Assembly: GCA_022605955.1 (NCBI GenBank)
Contig: JAKCOZ010000009.1
Span: 1,550,001-1,614,000 of the forward strand
DNA: 64,000 nt
Reading direction: 5' to 3'
DNA from: Rallus limicola
Lineage: Eukaryota; Chordata; Aves; Gruiformes; Rallidae
Shown: piece after piece, positions 22,469-35,972 of the stretch
Layout of the letters: the number at the start of each line of letters is the position of its first letter
Position numbering within the stretch: position 1 is the stretch's first letter
Notes under the pieces: model-generated
Databases searched by the model: none
The model's input: only the letters and a program-made list of their open reading frames with translations
Told to the model about the DNA's origin: nothing
Position numbers and translations under genes: made by a program

Positions 22469-25400
22469 TCCCAGAGCAGTAAGGTAAAATGATGTATGGG
22501 CACAAGCTAGAGGTAAAAAAGAAAATGAATGTATGCTTTTAATTAGAAAAAAAAAACCAAACAAACAAACCAACTTTCAACCATTACTCCATTAGCTTTC
22601 ATCTTTCCTTCATTAAATACTCTTGGAAAGGAATGTCAGAAAAGAATAGCACTCAGAAGTGCTTGTGCTGCTCAGAAAAGGGAAGACACCCTATTTCATG
22701 AAGCTAATTATTTTCTTCCTGGTTTTTGTGTGGGTAGGAAACAGCAAGGAAGGCTTCTGGATGAAGGAGGAATTGCTGCCTTCACCATCTCTCAGGCAAG
22801 GTTGTCAGAACATATTTCTTAGATGGGCTAGCAGCTTCAGGGTGTTGTAACTGAGGCAATTACCTGTATTCTGTGGCATGACAATGGCCTGTGCTAATGC
22901 AGCCCAGGTCATGAAGTCATGTAAAAGTCCAGCAGTCATTGTATTTCAAGCAGGAATGAAGCCTCTGAGACTGAGGAAGTGCAGGGAAAGGATGAAACCT
23001 GCCAGCTGAGGCTAGGTTTAACACTGACTCAACCACTGTGTCAGAAAGGACCCCTCTCAGCGTGGGAGGGAGGGAATTCAGGGAACTCAACAAGTCGCTC
23101 CAGGGGAGACCAGTTTTCTTTGAACAAAGCCTGGGGGATGAAAATCATCCTTGTGTGGACAGATTCAAAACTTTCTGAAGTGCCCAACTCCACTTGGAAG
23201 TCAAGGAAATGCCTAAGACTCCTGACAACTTGAAAAAAAAGCCCTTTCCCTTCTCCTTTCTGACCAGTATAGGATTGGGTATGTTGAGGTTTTTTTTCTG
23301 GTTTTCTGATGAGCTAATCAGCTTCTACCCTGCCAATCATGTTGGGCCACCCAAATTCTGACACCCCTTTGAAAAAAAAGGGGGAGGGGAAGGAGAAGCA
23401 GCAGTGTTCCAGTGCTGGCCATGGTTACAGGAGATGTTACTCATCAAGCAGCAGACTTGTTGCAGCTTTGATTTACTATGAGGGCTCCTCAAGTTCAGGA
23501 ATGCCATCTAGGAGAGATGTTTTTAATTGCATGCAGTCTCTTAACTAGATTGCTAAGTAGCACAAGGCATAACCATTCACATCAGCAGCTCAGAGTTATA
23601 AACAAACAACAACAGATCAATGAGCAAATCAAACAAATGACATAAAATTAATCAGCTCTCCACGCTGGTGAAAACATCTGAGGTGCCAGGAGTTCCCTGT
23701 AATTGCTATGCAATATATCCTCTGCCTCATCCCCCAGAGCTGGCTGACTCACTCAGGAGCCAGTCCCAAAGACAGGAGTGGGGAAAGGCCGAATTGGGAT
23801 CCAATAGCAGGGTGGTAACAGGGAGTTCCCGTCCCTTTTAGGCTGATGGGACAGCAGATCTTGTGCTGAGCAGTCTTCCCAAAATAGAAGTTGCCAGTGT
23901 TCTGGTGCTACGTGGTGTTTGCCACTTAATCTTAAATAAAATAGACAAATTTGACTCTTAGGCTACAAAACATGAGTGTGCAGTCCTTGTTTGACCTGGG
24001 GCTGATTCAAGTATCTAGTGAACTTCTCTACCAGCACCAGTCTCAAATAAATTACCTGTGCACACAAGGTTCACCATGGATTCCCCACCAACCATATCCT
24101 GGCATCAAAAACAAGCCCAAAAAGGCTGAAAGAAATGCTGTCACCAGACAGGAGCAACACAAAGCCACGCCGAATCAAAATGCCCACTGTGAATGAAGAC
24201 ATTGCTGTGACTTCCATGTATCCAGCAGGAAGGTATGTCTAGAAATCTGTAATACTGAGAAACTGAGGGACTTCAGTGTTGTTGATATGGAACATTCAAC
24301 AGGCAAGGTAGTAAAATCTGATTTTAAACCCTACTGCAGTGTCTGGGGAGACAGGATCGCAGTTTTCTCTGTTGTACTGTGCTGCCCCACTAGAATAAAA
24401 AAATGCTGAAAAGCAAACTGGGACATTTTCTCTTACAGCCCACAAAACTCAGTGTATCAGAAGGGGTCACTTCTGAGGTGTAAACAAATGTAGATAACAA
24501 AATGCCGAGATCAGTTTTGTGTCACCATAGTCACATGCCTGTTCACTTAGAGAGTTTGTGTTCTGTGATGATGAGAGCTGTATATTAAAGATAAACCAAA
24601 ATGATCTTCCAAAGAAAAATATCATCTTCCTCTCACTTCAGAAGCTTTAGGAAAGGTGTGCAAGTACCTTGGCTGAAGTGTCAGCACGCTGTGATTGCCC
24701 AGGGAAAGATTTGGTCACTGAGTGATGCCTGAAGTCCATGCCACCTCTTACAAATCCTTCCACTTCCCCATCAAGGAACAGACCACAGCTGCTGACTGAG
24801 AAGAGCAAAGGTCACTTGTAAACGCTGTGGCCAAGGTGCCAATCTTGTAACTATTCGTTCACCCCACTATTGGTGAGAACCACTTCCCCTGTTGTGCTGA
24901 GAGAGAAGATTGTGGCTAAAAAATAAATAAATACTGAGAGCAGAGCTACTCTTGGTTCAGTGTAGGCAAAGTGGGGGGGGGGTTGTGGGGGCATTTTCTT
25001 GTTTGTGCCCCTAGGATGAGGGAGCCATGGTGCCAGCCTGGAGACTGAAACCCATAGAGAAAATTAAGAATAGTTTTGTTGTTGTTTTTTTTTTTTTTTT
25101 AAAGTAGAAGTGAATTCTTTTATTCTTTAATAAATCTTGTAATTTGCTACAGACTTAGGGGCAAGTAGCATGTCATTAACGATCTCTCTGTTAGATCTAG
25201 ATATTTTTGGTACACTCAGAAGCCCTACAGACTATTGATTAGACTTCAATATGGCTATTCAGTCTGTACTGCCATAAGCCCCTCATTTCCTCCAGATCAG
25301 AGAAGCTTTTTCTTTCTTTATGCATATTTTGTAGTGCCACAGGACATCCCTGCAGCAGACACGTACCTATTCCGGCGCAGGGCTGCATCGTGGCAGCAGT

Positions 25401-26685
25401 TTCTCACCTCTTCTGGTTTCCATACTCCTTTGCAAGCGATATTCCCTGTGGAGGCAATGTGCAGCCTACTGGGATGTATTTCTGAGCAACAATTGCTAAC
25501 CAAAAAAGAGCTGTATGTAGCCTGAAATGAAAGTGAACTCCAGCTAAAGCCTAACAAAGGAAAAAGCCTTTATCTGTCTGCGACCAATAACAATATTATG
25601 ATCCCTCCAAAGAGCTGACTGTCTAATAAGTAGCTATTTTTCCCAGTGCCTTACATCTGGATTATAAATCCTTTCTTCATTACGGCTCTCCCACCGCAGG
25701 AGAATTCCCACTGGCTGCAGTTGTGGTGGGATTTGGCTGAGGCCTGGTCCCTGGGATCAGCTGTGTCTGCCTCCCTGTTTCCGAAGAAGATGCGTGTTGT
25801 TGAAAGCAAGAGTGACTCTGTTCTGGAGGCATCATCACTAACCTGTAGCTCCAGGCTGGAACCCAGTCAACCCTGGGGCTCTCTCAGTGTTTTGGAATAC
25901 TGTTTTATGCTTGGGGTTTTATTTTTTCAAATATATAACGAATGCTTTTAACATTATAGGTGCTGCCACTGCTGCTGTCATTATTCTGAGCTGGTTTTCC
26001 TAAGCCCTTTCTTTTGCCCTTGGCTGTGGGGTGACTGCAGTGTGCAAATACAAGCCACAAAATATTCCTGCTCTCCTGAATGCATCCTTAAAGCATCCTT
26101 TCTGCCCTTACCTCTGCTCTTACTTCATTCAATTTCTGACTTTACCCCAGCTGAGCAGCATTTTTCATTTGAGCTCACATAGGTCCATGTGGTTTCAGAC
26201 AGGGGTACTTTCAGCCATTGGTTTGTTTCTCAGGGCTGCAAGAGCTGTCCCTTTGATCACACCAGCATACAGAACACATCAGCAATGCCAGTGACCACAG
26301 GATTATTCTCTGTTTACGCTGGAGAAATTGACTGCAAGATTAATGATCACTGGTCAGTACATTTGCCCATTTTCACCCTTAGGAACAGTGCCACTTCCTA
26401 CCCTCGCTGTGTAGCCTTGGAAAGATTTCATGCCCAAGGAAAACACTAAGAGTGATAACAAAACAAACTGCTCTCAGCTCGACTCCAGGATGATACTGCA
26501 AGCCTGGACAAAATCCTTCAAAATATTAAGATCTGTTGAAGTCTTCTGGTTGTTGTGTAACTTCCCAGCTTATGTCAGCTGAGACCCTGGATAGTCCACT
26601 TGGAGTAAAGCATTGCCCACTCTTGACCAGGTTGGGCTCAGTCAGAGAGAAGTGGTGCAGAAAGTTAGCACAGATTGTGCACTGG
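22469..26685. other. Unique sequence, no gene recognised
   Basis: About 4.2 kb, the longest early stretch with no recognised mobile element. It holds an A-rich/(CAAA)n run near 22549-22570, a G run of nine near 24973-24981 and a 16-base T tract at 25085-25100. Open frames of up to about 100 codons (for example 25646-25951) show no domain and no coherent splice pattern. Confidence 0.55.
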
Positions 26686-26868
26686 CATAGAATCACAGAA
26701 TCACTAAGGCTGGAAAAGACCCCCAAGATCATCCAGTCCAACCATCCCCCTACCACATATATTGCTCACTAACCCATGTCCCTAAGTACCTCATCCAACC
26801 TTCCCTTGAACACCCCAAGGGACATTGACTCCACCACCTCCCGTTCTGATGCCCAACTGCTCCAATGT
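26686..26868 (-). mobile_element. Older CR1 subfamily, 3' end
   Basis: CATAGAATCACAGAATCACT, AAGGCTGGAAAAGACC and CAAGATCATCCAGTCCAACC followed by CCATGTCCCTAAGTACC and GACTCCACCACCTCCC. This is the reversed 3' UTR of an old CR1 subfamily in which the tail is followed by a series of C-rich blocks. The far end (CCGTTCTGATGCCCAACTGC) is rearranged compared with the family. Confidence 0.88.
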
Positions 26869-28075
26869 TGCTGCTTTGAGCCATTCTTCTGGTGTTATTT
26901 TCCAGCTGATAGTATATTTTGATGGTGCTAACGACAAAGCACAGTGGCATCAATTTGAAGTGTAGGATTGTCCAATGAAATGTAGAGTATTTTGTTCACA
27001 AAGCAAAATACACACTGTTAGAAAGCTCAAATTGAACAGCATCAACAAAGAAAAAGAGAAAACAAACAAACAAACAAACAAGCCAACAAGAACACTTCCA
27101 TTCCTAGAAATAAAGTACATTTTTTTTCTACACCTGTGTTCAACATTAGTGAAGTATTGCTCTGTCCTCTTAAATCTTTCATTACTCGCTTTTGGCTACT
27201 GATTTCTTCTGACACATGCCATGTAGGAACAGGAATCAATGCAAATCAATACTCCAGCTAATCTGAGTTTCTGCAGGCAGTTTGTTTCTTTCCCATGATT
27301 TTCATTTTATCTCAATAATCCATAATGCAGACTACCATAAGGAATAAAAATCTAAAATCCATAACAGCCAGAAAGGGAACATTTTGCAAATTGGGATTTT
27401 ATTTTCTTTTCCCTGAACTGAATGGTTAGTGTTACCTGTGCTACTGCAGGCCTTGAAAAGTCTCCAGATTTTTTAACATGACTATTAAAGTCATCCAGAA
27501 GAGCAGGATAGCATCACACTGCGTGCGATGATGACCCATAGAGCATGTTAATTTCTTCTCCCTATTTTTAATTCCACCCAGCCACCAGCCCTCCACTGTT
27601 GAGTGTAAGATTAATGAATCACACCCTAATTGCTTTTCACATGTAAAACTCTGCTCTGAGCCTTAAGGTTTCAGGAATCCAATGTCAAAACGCTTTTTCC
27701 TTTGGCTAAATCACAGGAAGCTAACTCCATCAAATGTAGCCATGCAACAGGAGTAATATTAATTACAGAGTTCCTCAAGATTCCAATCTGTTCTACAGTC
27801 TGAGTACACCGCAGCACTTAGCCGTTAGTTTGAACAACATGAATTGATTCAGCCTTGTGAAGGAGGTGTGCTAGCACAACAGTAATGCTTCCTCGCAGGA
27901 AATCAATATGATCATCTTCTAATTGTCAAACCAGCCCAGTTTTTACATTCATCACTTGTGTTCAGCAGGCAGACGCCTGGGATGCGACTGCTGAGACTGG
28001 GTGTTGCTGGGCTCCTGCACGCACAGTGCCCAGGGGAGCTTTTCTTATGGGGCTGGATTACACTGAATGATGTGG
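26869..28075. other. Unique sequence, possible conserved non-coding DNA
   Basis: About 1.2 kb. It contains an AAAC tetranucleotide run (about 27060-27082). From about 27480 to 27950 it is rich in TAAT/ATTA motifs (TTAATGAATCACACCCTAAT, AATATTAATTACAGAG) in otherwise complex sequence, a look typical of developmental enhancers. This cannot be shown without alignments. Confidence 0.4.
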
Positions 28076-28130
28076 CTTCTGTTCCTCTAAAAGTTTCTTC
28101 TGTTCCTCTAAAAGTTTCTTCTGTTCCTAC
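28076..28130 (+). repeat. 21-base tandem repeat, 2.6 copies
   Basis: The unit CTTCTGTTCCTCTAAAAGTT plus T occurs perfectly twice (28076-28096, 28097-28117), followed by a 10-base partial copy (CTTCTGTTCC). It yields SVPLKVS repeats in one frame of a 60-codon chance frame. Confidence 0.9.
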
Positions 28131-28339
28131 TTCACACTGACAGGGAGGCAGGGCAGGAAGGAGGACAGGAGGTCGAGATCTTTATCACGCTCATACCAAG
28201 ACGGGGTTTGGACGCTTTGCAGATGATATCCAACACTTCAAACCAGCTTTTTAAGTCCTTTGACATCCTTCTTTGCTGTGTTGCCTGAGTGCAAGGCTGA
28301 GCAGAGACTCTTCCCTACTGCTCATGCCTTTTATAGCAT

Positions 28340-28916
28340 CATAGTATCACAGGGGTTGGAAGGGAGCTTCAGAGCCCATCGGGTCCAACCCCCTGCCAAA
28401 GCAGCTCCCAGCTCATATTGCACAGGGAGGTGTCCAGACAGGGCTGGAATCTCTCCAGAGAAGGAGACTCCACACCCCCTGGGCAGCCTGTCCCAGGGCT
28501 CCCTCACCCTCACTGGGGAAAAGTTCTTCCCATGTTGGTGTGGAACTCCCTGTGCTCCAACTTGCAGCCATTGCCCCTTGTCCTGTCCCCACAGACACTG
28601 AAAAGGGGCTGGCCATTTCCCCCTGCATCCCATGCTTAAGATATTTATAAACATTAATCAGGTCCCCCCTTAGTCTTCTCTTCTCCAGGCTGAACAGCCC
28701 CAGCTCCCTCAGCCTTTCCTCACAGGGGAGATGCTCCAGGCCCTTCATCCCCTCCGTAACCTCCTCTGGACTCTCTCCAGGAGATCCCTGCCCTTTTGAT
28801 CCCAGGGAGCCCAGCACTGGACACAACACTCCAGCTGGGGCCTGAGCAGGGCAGAGCAGAGGAGGAGGATCCCCTCCTGTGACCTGCTGCCCACACTCCT
28901 CCTGATGCCCCCCAGG
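28340..28916 (-). mobile_element. CR1 LINE 3' end, group A (young)
   Basis: The reversed tail CATAGTATCACAGGGGTTGG opens the element. In sense it begins upstream at a TCCTCCTGATGCC-type block and reads, on the minus strand, [34 protein letters not shown] and [17 protein letters not shown], the C-terminal ORF2 sequence. It has the group A frame changes. Its tail tip is one substitution away from the other copies (CATAGTATC for CATAGAATC). Confidence 0.95.
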
Positions 28917-30690
28917 AAATTATATTTCTTATCTGCACATAGGCTACAGCTGCAGGCTTTGCAAAAAGGAAAGGGGAAGCCAATGAGTCCGAGGTGTTTT
29001 TAAAACCCTTCTCCAGTGTCATAGATGTGACCATACAGTAATGGCCACACTGTAGTGCCTGCATTTTGTCTTCTAGATAAATACTATAGAAGTGGCATAA
29101 ATATGAATAAGTGATTGCCACTTTGTGGTCTATCAATTACATTAATTTGACCAGAAGGCTCTGGAGAGGGAATTGCACTGCCTAGTCATCAATAATTTAC
29201 TCTTTTTTTTTTTTTTTTTTTTTTTTTTGTTAGAGCCTGTAATCAGACAAGTCCCTTAAAGAGCTTGTAATGAATGGAGCTCAGGCCTCCACAGACTCAT
29301 CCCTGCCCAGGACTTAGAAATAAAAAAGCTCTCTTCCACTGCACTAAAAACTTAACACGTCACATTCCAAACGACTGAGGTAGACCAGATATCCTTCTGA
29401 ATTGCTACAGCCCTGAACAACTCTTTCTGTCTAAAGGGTTTTCTCAGCTTATAGCAGGCTAATAGTTTCAGCTCAGAAACATACCCGTGCAGCAAGCATA
29501 CGCTGAACACCGAACGTGTCTGCCACAGGTCAGCACAAAACGCACTCAGGAGAGACACAGCAGCAGCCTGCTGGCAGCTTTTGGGGACAGGAGCCCGTGG
29601 TGGCCCGTACCTCACTCTCTGCTGTCCCCCTTTCAAAGAGCTTCTGGCAATTACACTGAAAATGGGTGAAAATTGGTCAGGTAATTCCACCACTCCTCTG
29701 AAAACCAAGGGCTTGTGCTCCTTAGCATCGCAGAGGAGGAGCGTGTGAGCATGCGTGGTGCTTGAAATACTGCAGTTCACCCAAGGGAGCACTGGCTGAG
29801 CTCGAGGTCCCAAATTTTCTGTTATTTGGACTGTCTAGGGCAATCTTGCAAGTGAGAGGGTCAGCTGCTAGGATCTGAGAAGCACAATCTTACCCCATCA
29901 CCATGTAATCTCCCTTGGCGTTTCCCCTTGCCACGCTGAGCACAAGAAGGGGCTATCAGAAGGCAGGTTAGATAAAAACGCCTTCAGCCTGGCAGTGCAC
30001 TGAGCTGTGCTTTGGACTCCATTTATCCCACATGGCCCACCGTTTTACAGCAGGGAGCAGCTTTTTGGTTCAAAGCCTTGTCTGTGATGGGCTGAGGGGT
30101 GGGATTTTCCTTGTCCCTTCCTGTCCAGCCTGTGGGGATACCTGTCCTAGTAGCGTGCAATCAGCTGCACACATTATTACTTGTTGCTCTCTGTGATCTC
30201 ATCAGGGTTCCTGCAGGGTGGCAGCAGTTCTAGAACTTTTTTTTTTAATGCCTAAAAAGCGTATTTACCTCATCACAAGGCCAAGCCCTGCTAGAATGGC
30301 ATGGTAGCCACAGGGCTTCCAGGCTGAGAGGTTGGGAGAGATGATGCTTCTCTGCTCTGCAGAGAAGAAGGAAAAGACTGAGCTTGGTTTTAAACTTGCT
30401 GCTTTTTGCAACTTGCCTGCTAATAATAGTTAGTCAGCACTGCCTTACACCTTACATTGAAATAAACCATAAGTAACTTGCAGAAAGCATAGCTCTACCC
30501 TCTTGTTCTTTACCTAGGTGTGCCCAGACAAAGGACTTCTCCTCCCTCCCTCTGCAGCTTTGCATACCAGCTTTGCATACCCCTGGGCAGGGGCAGCTGG
30601 TGACACCCTGCCCCTTGATGGGCAATGTGGCAGCATGGGGAGACGCAGACACATTTCCCATGTCAGGAATGATCCTCTCCAATGTCCTCC
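28917..30690. other. Unique sequence with long T tract
   Basis: About 1.8 kb. It includes a 26-base T tract at 29203-29228 and a T run near 30239-30246. A 153-codon minus-strand frame at 29352-29813 has no recognisable domain. Confidence 0.5.
29203..29228. repeat. 26-base T homopolymer
   Basis: Uninterrupted T run, longest in the window. No AATAAA-type signal or retrocopy body is seen on the minus strand at 29229 onward, so it is not evidently the tail of a processed pseudogene. Length is probably polymorphic and error-prone in sequencing. Confidence 0.95.
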
Positions 30691-30830
30691 TGCCAGCTAG
30701 GGTAGAGTTGATCTTCACCTGGGACAGGACACAGCTAGGACAGGTGACCCAAACTGGCCCAAGCAGGTATTCCATGCCATATGACATCATGCTCCCCGTA
30801 AAGGGCTAACTGGGGAGGGCTGTGGCCACT
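30691..30830 (+). mobile_element. Avian ERV LTR fragment (U3 part)
   Basis: GGGTAGAGTTGATCTTCACC near the start, then GGACACAGCTAGGACAGGTG and ACCCAAACTGGCCCAAGCAG, GTATTCCATGCCATATGACA and TCATGCTCC. These are the U3 blocks found reversed in the LTR at 62851-63400. The sense strand is plus. The TATA position is degraded (CCCGTAAAGGG). Neither terminus is convincing, so I treat it as a fragment. Confidence 0.65.
30782..30789 (+). promoter_or_regulatory. CRE-like TGACATCA box of LTR fragment
   Basis: TGACATCA inside CCATATGACATCATGCTCC, the same context as in the LTR at 62851 (reversed). One base from the consensus CRE. Activity is unknown. Confidence 0.35.
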
Positions 30831-33800
30831 CAACCATGACACCAATCACACTGCCAAAGTGGCACAACTCTTACTTGCATTTGCATGACTGGCTGTGGCT
30901 GACAGGCAGCCCAGACAGCAAGAGTCCCTGGCAGTCACCGGAGCCACGGCATCACTTCAGAGCCTCTGCTTGGCATGGGTGATCAGCTGAGTCGCCGTGT
31001 AGCACTGCTGCTCATCCTTCCTACTGCTTTGACAGAGCTTTGGTTTATGAGGAGTTATCAGACTTCATTACTGTTGGGACCACATCCTCCAGCCACGTGA
31101 GATGGGTGTTGAGATCTGCAGCTAACACGGGTGTCACACAGGGTTTCTGCTCAGAGGAGACCCACTGGGTCTGGGATTCTGGTGCCAAAGCCTTCCTCCT
31201 CTGCAGCCAGTGACTGGAGTAGAGCTTACCACGTGCCAGTGCTCCTTATGCCACTCTCACAGTGACGAGCCCTCGTGCCCAAAAGCTTAAAATACATTCA
31301 AGTGCAGAGATTGCCATGGTGCAAGTCTCAAAAGTGAAGTTCAGCTGCTCCGAGTTCATTTGAGGGGACAATGTCTGTAGGAATCCAATCACGACTTGAG
31401 CAGTGAGGTCAGGATTGTCAAGAAGGGCCAACACACGCTGCCAGAGGTGATTTATGGAGGTGACATGAGAACAGTGAAAGTAGTTACCGGTGTGCTAGGA
31501 AGGCTTGCTGCTGCGAAAATGATCTTGCCCTATCCTCACCAAACCTTTTCAAGTGCTGCCAGCAGTGAAGGGTGTAACTCATTTTCAGTTTTCTACTCCA
31601 TGGTCCCTGGGGAAGGAAGCCAAGTTACTAATAATGTTCAAATTGTGGTTTTCACACAGTAATGTTTAGGTGTTAAGGGAAATTCTGTATTTTTTTTTTT
31701 AATCCTTAAGTTGTGGGAAGAATAGGAAATTAGTATATATGGAGCAGATTCAGAAACTGAAATAATAGAATCCTCCTCTGCTGGATGTCATCCAGTGTCA
31801 GGCCCAGCAATCCATTTCTGAGCCCGCTTCTGAATGGGAGTAGATTTGAAAGCCGTGGAGAAACCATTTTGCTGATTCACAAAATCCACATCTGGATGCT
31901 TTCCACCAGCTCTGTAAAAAGCAGTCAGTGAGCACCCTAAGGTGTTGCACGGTTTCCAAGAGCACACGCAGTGATCACAGCACTCACGGGGTTCATTACA
32001 CCACTTCACTGCTTCTTGTTCCACCACACAGTAACTTACCACAGAAGCAAAAAGAACTAGATCATGCTTCTAGATCAATGTCTGACACGTTTTCAAACAA
32101 AACCAGTTTCTTCTTCCAGGAACTCCTCTTAGGATCATCATGTAGAAGAAATGACAAGTGCATTTGGAGGAAGCCCGGGCTTTAAAGTTCAACAACCACT
32201 TAAAACATGAAACATGCTATAAGCAAAGTTCATTAGATCAATAAGGCTGATATTAATGGATCCTTTTTCCTCTGTGGCATTTGATGCCTGGTTGCACAGG
32301 AACAACAGTGAAGATTTATCCAGTGATGGGCAATCAGATTTCTTTCCTGAAGTTCTTAATATTAATTCCAACTGATTATGGCTTACTGCATTTTCCATAT
32401 CCTTGCTTTCCCCTTGCTACCAAATAGTCATTCAGGAACGACAACAAAATGTGCTGTACTACATATATATATGACAAAGATACAATAAAGTTATATGCAT
32501 ATATATGCATGCCATCACTGTGGGTCTGTGGACCACAGTCTAAAAACCAGTGGACTTAGCCATAAAATATGCAAAGACTGGTATTGTCCAAGAAGGGTAA
32601 GATTTAGGGTTCTAAGTCATACCATTATTTATTAGCAATTGTACAAACCATAATTAGGTCTTTTTTAAAGCCCACGCTGGAGGTTTCATTGCCATTTATT
32701 TACAACAGCCCTTTATAAATCATTCATGCAGAGATTTCTCTCCCATGTGTCATGAAAACATTTCTGTAAAACCCTCTTAATGGAGTCTATGAATCAATGC
32801 TCAGTCAGTGTCACAGGTTGAATCGATGGCTTCAGAAACAAGAAGGCCTCTTTTATAGGCAGGTGTCAAAAGCACAGGCTAATTTAGAAACTTTACACTA
32901 TGTCAGTCAGTGAAATTTATGCTCCATGGAGGTAGGTGGAAAGTCCTGCCTTTTTCACTGCTTTGGACATGAAGATCTGTCAAGACCTAAAAGAAAGGCC
33001 ATAGGAATGAGAATTCTTGAGCCTAAAATTGGGGAGACTGAAGGGATGTATGACAAAATGATACCAGGCCTCAAGTGCCCAAAAGACAACTGAAAGAAAG
33101 AGAAGAACGTCACAGCACTACAGTGCTTAAAAAGCAGAAAGGGATGCTGGGGACACTTTTGGGTAGTGGAGGCTGGAACACTGGAACAGATGATATTGAA
33201 GCCTGTGAAATCTTTGTCTCTGGTTCTGCTTCTCAGATGCAAGCTAGCCACACAAAGAATGATTACATAGCAACAGATGCATCCCCATCTCTAACAAACC
33301 CACCGTCTCCTGGATTCTGTCACACATGTATTGTTTATGGGGTTTATTACCTTTACAGTGGGGAGGATTCAGTTGTTGCTGAGACTCATGTCTGTAATAC
33401 CCAACAGCTTCTGAAACACCAGCACTCTGTGACTAGCACCTACTTTGGAGACCTTTTGAACCTACTTTTGGGTCTACCTGAAGGGTCTATTTCCCCCCTA
33501 TGTCGCTTCTCATCAAGCCACCCCTGAGAAAATTGGAATTTGATCAATGCAGTATGCATTTGATACCTGAGGCAGGCTTGAGAAGGAGATTAGTCAGGTG
33601 AAATGGTAAAAACCAGAAAGAAAACATAGGCAGAGGAAAGGAAAGTCCCATGTTAATGAAGAAGGGCAATCCAAGACACAACCTTACTGGTTAAAATCAC
33701 TCCCTTAAACCAAAATTCAGTTGTTAAATAGAAGTGACCTCATCATCAGTTATTCCAGTATCATGATTTCCAGCCCCATTATCTCCTTTGAATGACAGTG

Positions 33801-35972
33801 ACATAAAAGGGACATCACGTTGGTGTTCACCTATCCATGGAGATGCTGCTCAGAGTGCAAACCTAAGCGAAAGCAGCCCTCAAACCACCCTCTGGCTCTG
33901 CAGACTCATCACAGTTGCCAGTGGTCTCTTAACTGTAGCTGTACTGCTGGGAAGTTCAGGTTCATACCTCACGCTCTGGCTGCAATAGGCCCTTCCAAGG
34001 TTTTTTGGCTACTTCCTCTTCAAATTCCTCCTCAGCCCTAGTTTATGCTCTCCTCATGGTCTTCATTAATTTTCTTATTTTAGGCTTTGAATAGTTGCAA
34101 AATATTAATCAATTAAATAGTTCATTTGTTTTGGCAACAATTTATTGCTCATTTACTGTTTAAGATAGTGAAAGGAGAATGCTATACATGGAAACATGAT
34201 TTCTGATGTGTAAAAGAGAACTAACCTTCAACTTGGTACAAAACTCGGACTCTTTTTCAGAGCAGTCCAGCATAATTGGCTGAACACTGAATTAAGAGCT
34301 CAGACAATGCAAATGGAGAGTGTATGTATGCAAAAAGCTCTCTGAAGAGTTGTAAAAGTCTGTTGCCATTGAGTGTCACTTGATCATGTAAACATTAAAG
34401 CAATTAGGTACCACTCTGAGTTGTACAAAAATGGATACAGGTGCAATTTAACACAGTGTTTAATTCCTCAACAACTTCTATTCATGTTTATTAAAGGCAC
34501 CTTCAAGTACCAAGAGCGATAATGGTTCAGGATGTAAAGTTAGCAGTTGGTGACCATCTAAGAAAGCATCCTTAGGACAGCCTGTGTTACTCAAAACACT
34601 CCCTTCAGTCTATGGCAATTTAGCAGGGAGGAGAAGAAGGCTGGTCTCCTCCTGAGCTGCAGGGCATAATTCTGTCAGATGGGTTTAATAAGCACAGGAG
34701 ATCATGGAGAGGAGACCAGCAAGAAGGCAGGCCAAGGTTTTCTTCAGCTGCCCTAGGTTTTGCACAGTCCTAAACTTCCTAGGGACTGAAGGAAAGGAAA
34801 TTCTTGTTAAGGACAAAACATGTAAGTTTCTATAACACTTTTTTTTTCTGCATTTACCCTGTTTTTAGTAATCTCCATTGAATCCAAAACCCTGGGATAA
34901 ATAAACATTATTTCACAGGCTTAGGAAGGTTAAATATTACACAGTCTGAAATAAAAGATTACAAACAACTCAGAGTGTTAATTGCTTTTTTTTTTAAAAA
35001 AAACCAGACATTTTCAAGCAATACTCTATTGACATCCTATACAATCCATTAATTCCACGTTCAGGATACTTGTTTGGGTTCATGAAGTCTTGGAAGAATA
35101 ACAAGTTTGAAGGTGAAGGGAAAAAAAATGGATAAGCATCCAGAAAAAGTGATTGTATTTTTACTTCAGCTTTTCAGAAAAAAAAATAAATGGTATTTTC
35201 TCTTTACTATATTTTACTCATTATATAAAGCTGACACTTCCAAAACCAGTGTTAAATTTAACTGTGATTTAAGAACTCATCTGTTAAACTCATCTATTTT
35301 AAGCTAAGGTGACTAGATGCCAAACCAGCTGCTGCTTCTAATGGGAAATGAAGTTTGCAACTGCATATCACATGCAAAATGTCATCCTTATGTAGAAATG
35401 TTCAGATTTGTTGATGGAAAAAAAAAAAACCCTTTACTCTCAAAACAACATTTTTGAATCAAACACCAAGAAATCTTTCTATAATCTGAGTTTTTAGATA
35501 TCATCTAGTGTGGGGTAGGGATTTTGGGGTTCTTTTAACTGGTGTTGAGTGATGCTCTTTTAATAAAAAACCCCAAGTATTGCCTTCAAGTAAACAAGAA
35601 TATGTTCAGATCAAATAACTAACCAGTGTTTAGGCTCAGATTATCTCATGGTATAACAAGAAGCTACAGATACAGGACATGGAAGAGGTGTGTGGTGATT
35701 TTAACCTTTACTTTAGAGAAGGGTTATCAAGTTGGACTCCATGCAACAGATTCTCAGCTTGTTTTGCACAAATCTTTGACAATTCAGTTTTCACTACAAT
35801 CCATTAATATTTGTACCATCACATGTCATAGTTTTAGCACTCAGAATACTTAGCTTGGCTTTTCTCACCATGGATATGCTCTACAGAAAATGGAAAGGCT
35901 ACACAAGGCTTGGTTTGTTTCTACTTTTGTATGAAGAAGAGTGGGGAGAGGAAGAGTTTTGCAGCTTCGTTT
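30831..35972. other. Unique sequence, no gene recognised
   Basis: About 5.1 kb with no recognised mobile element. It has a TA-rich run near 32462-32472 and 32494-32508 and several A/T runs (31690-31700, 34987-35003, 35419-35430). A 150-codon plus frame at 33075-33527 has no recognisable domain, signal or flanking splice pattern. Several short TAAT-rich segments (about 32630-32800) could be conserved non-coding DNA. Confidence 0.5.

Noticed and set aside
29203..29228. T tract as poly(A) tail of a minus-strand processed pseudogene
   Set aside because: No AATAAA-type signal or recognisable gene body is seen on the minus strand next to it.
29352..29813. 153-codon minus-strand open frame
   Set aside because: No recognisable domain and no flanking exon signals.
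33075..33527. 150-codon plus-strand open frame in unique DNA
   Set aside because: No domain, signal peptide or splice pattern is recognised, and several frames of similar length arise by chance in 64 kb. A protein search would settle it.
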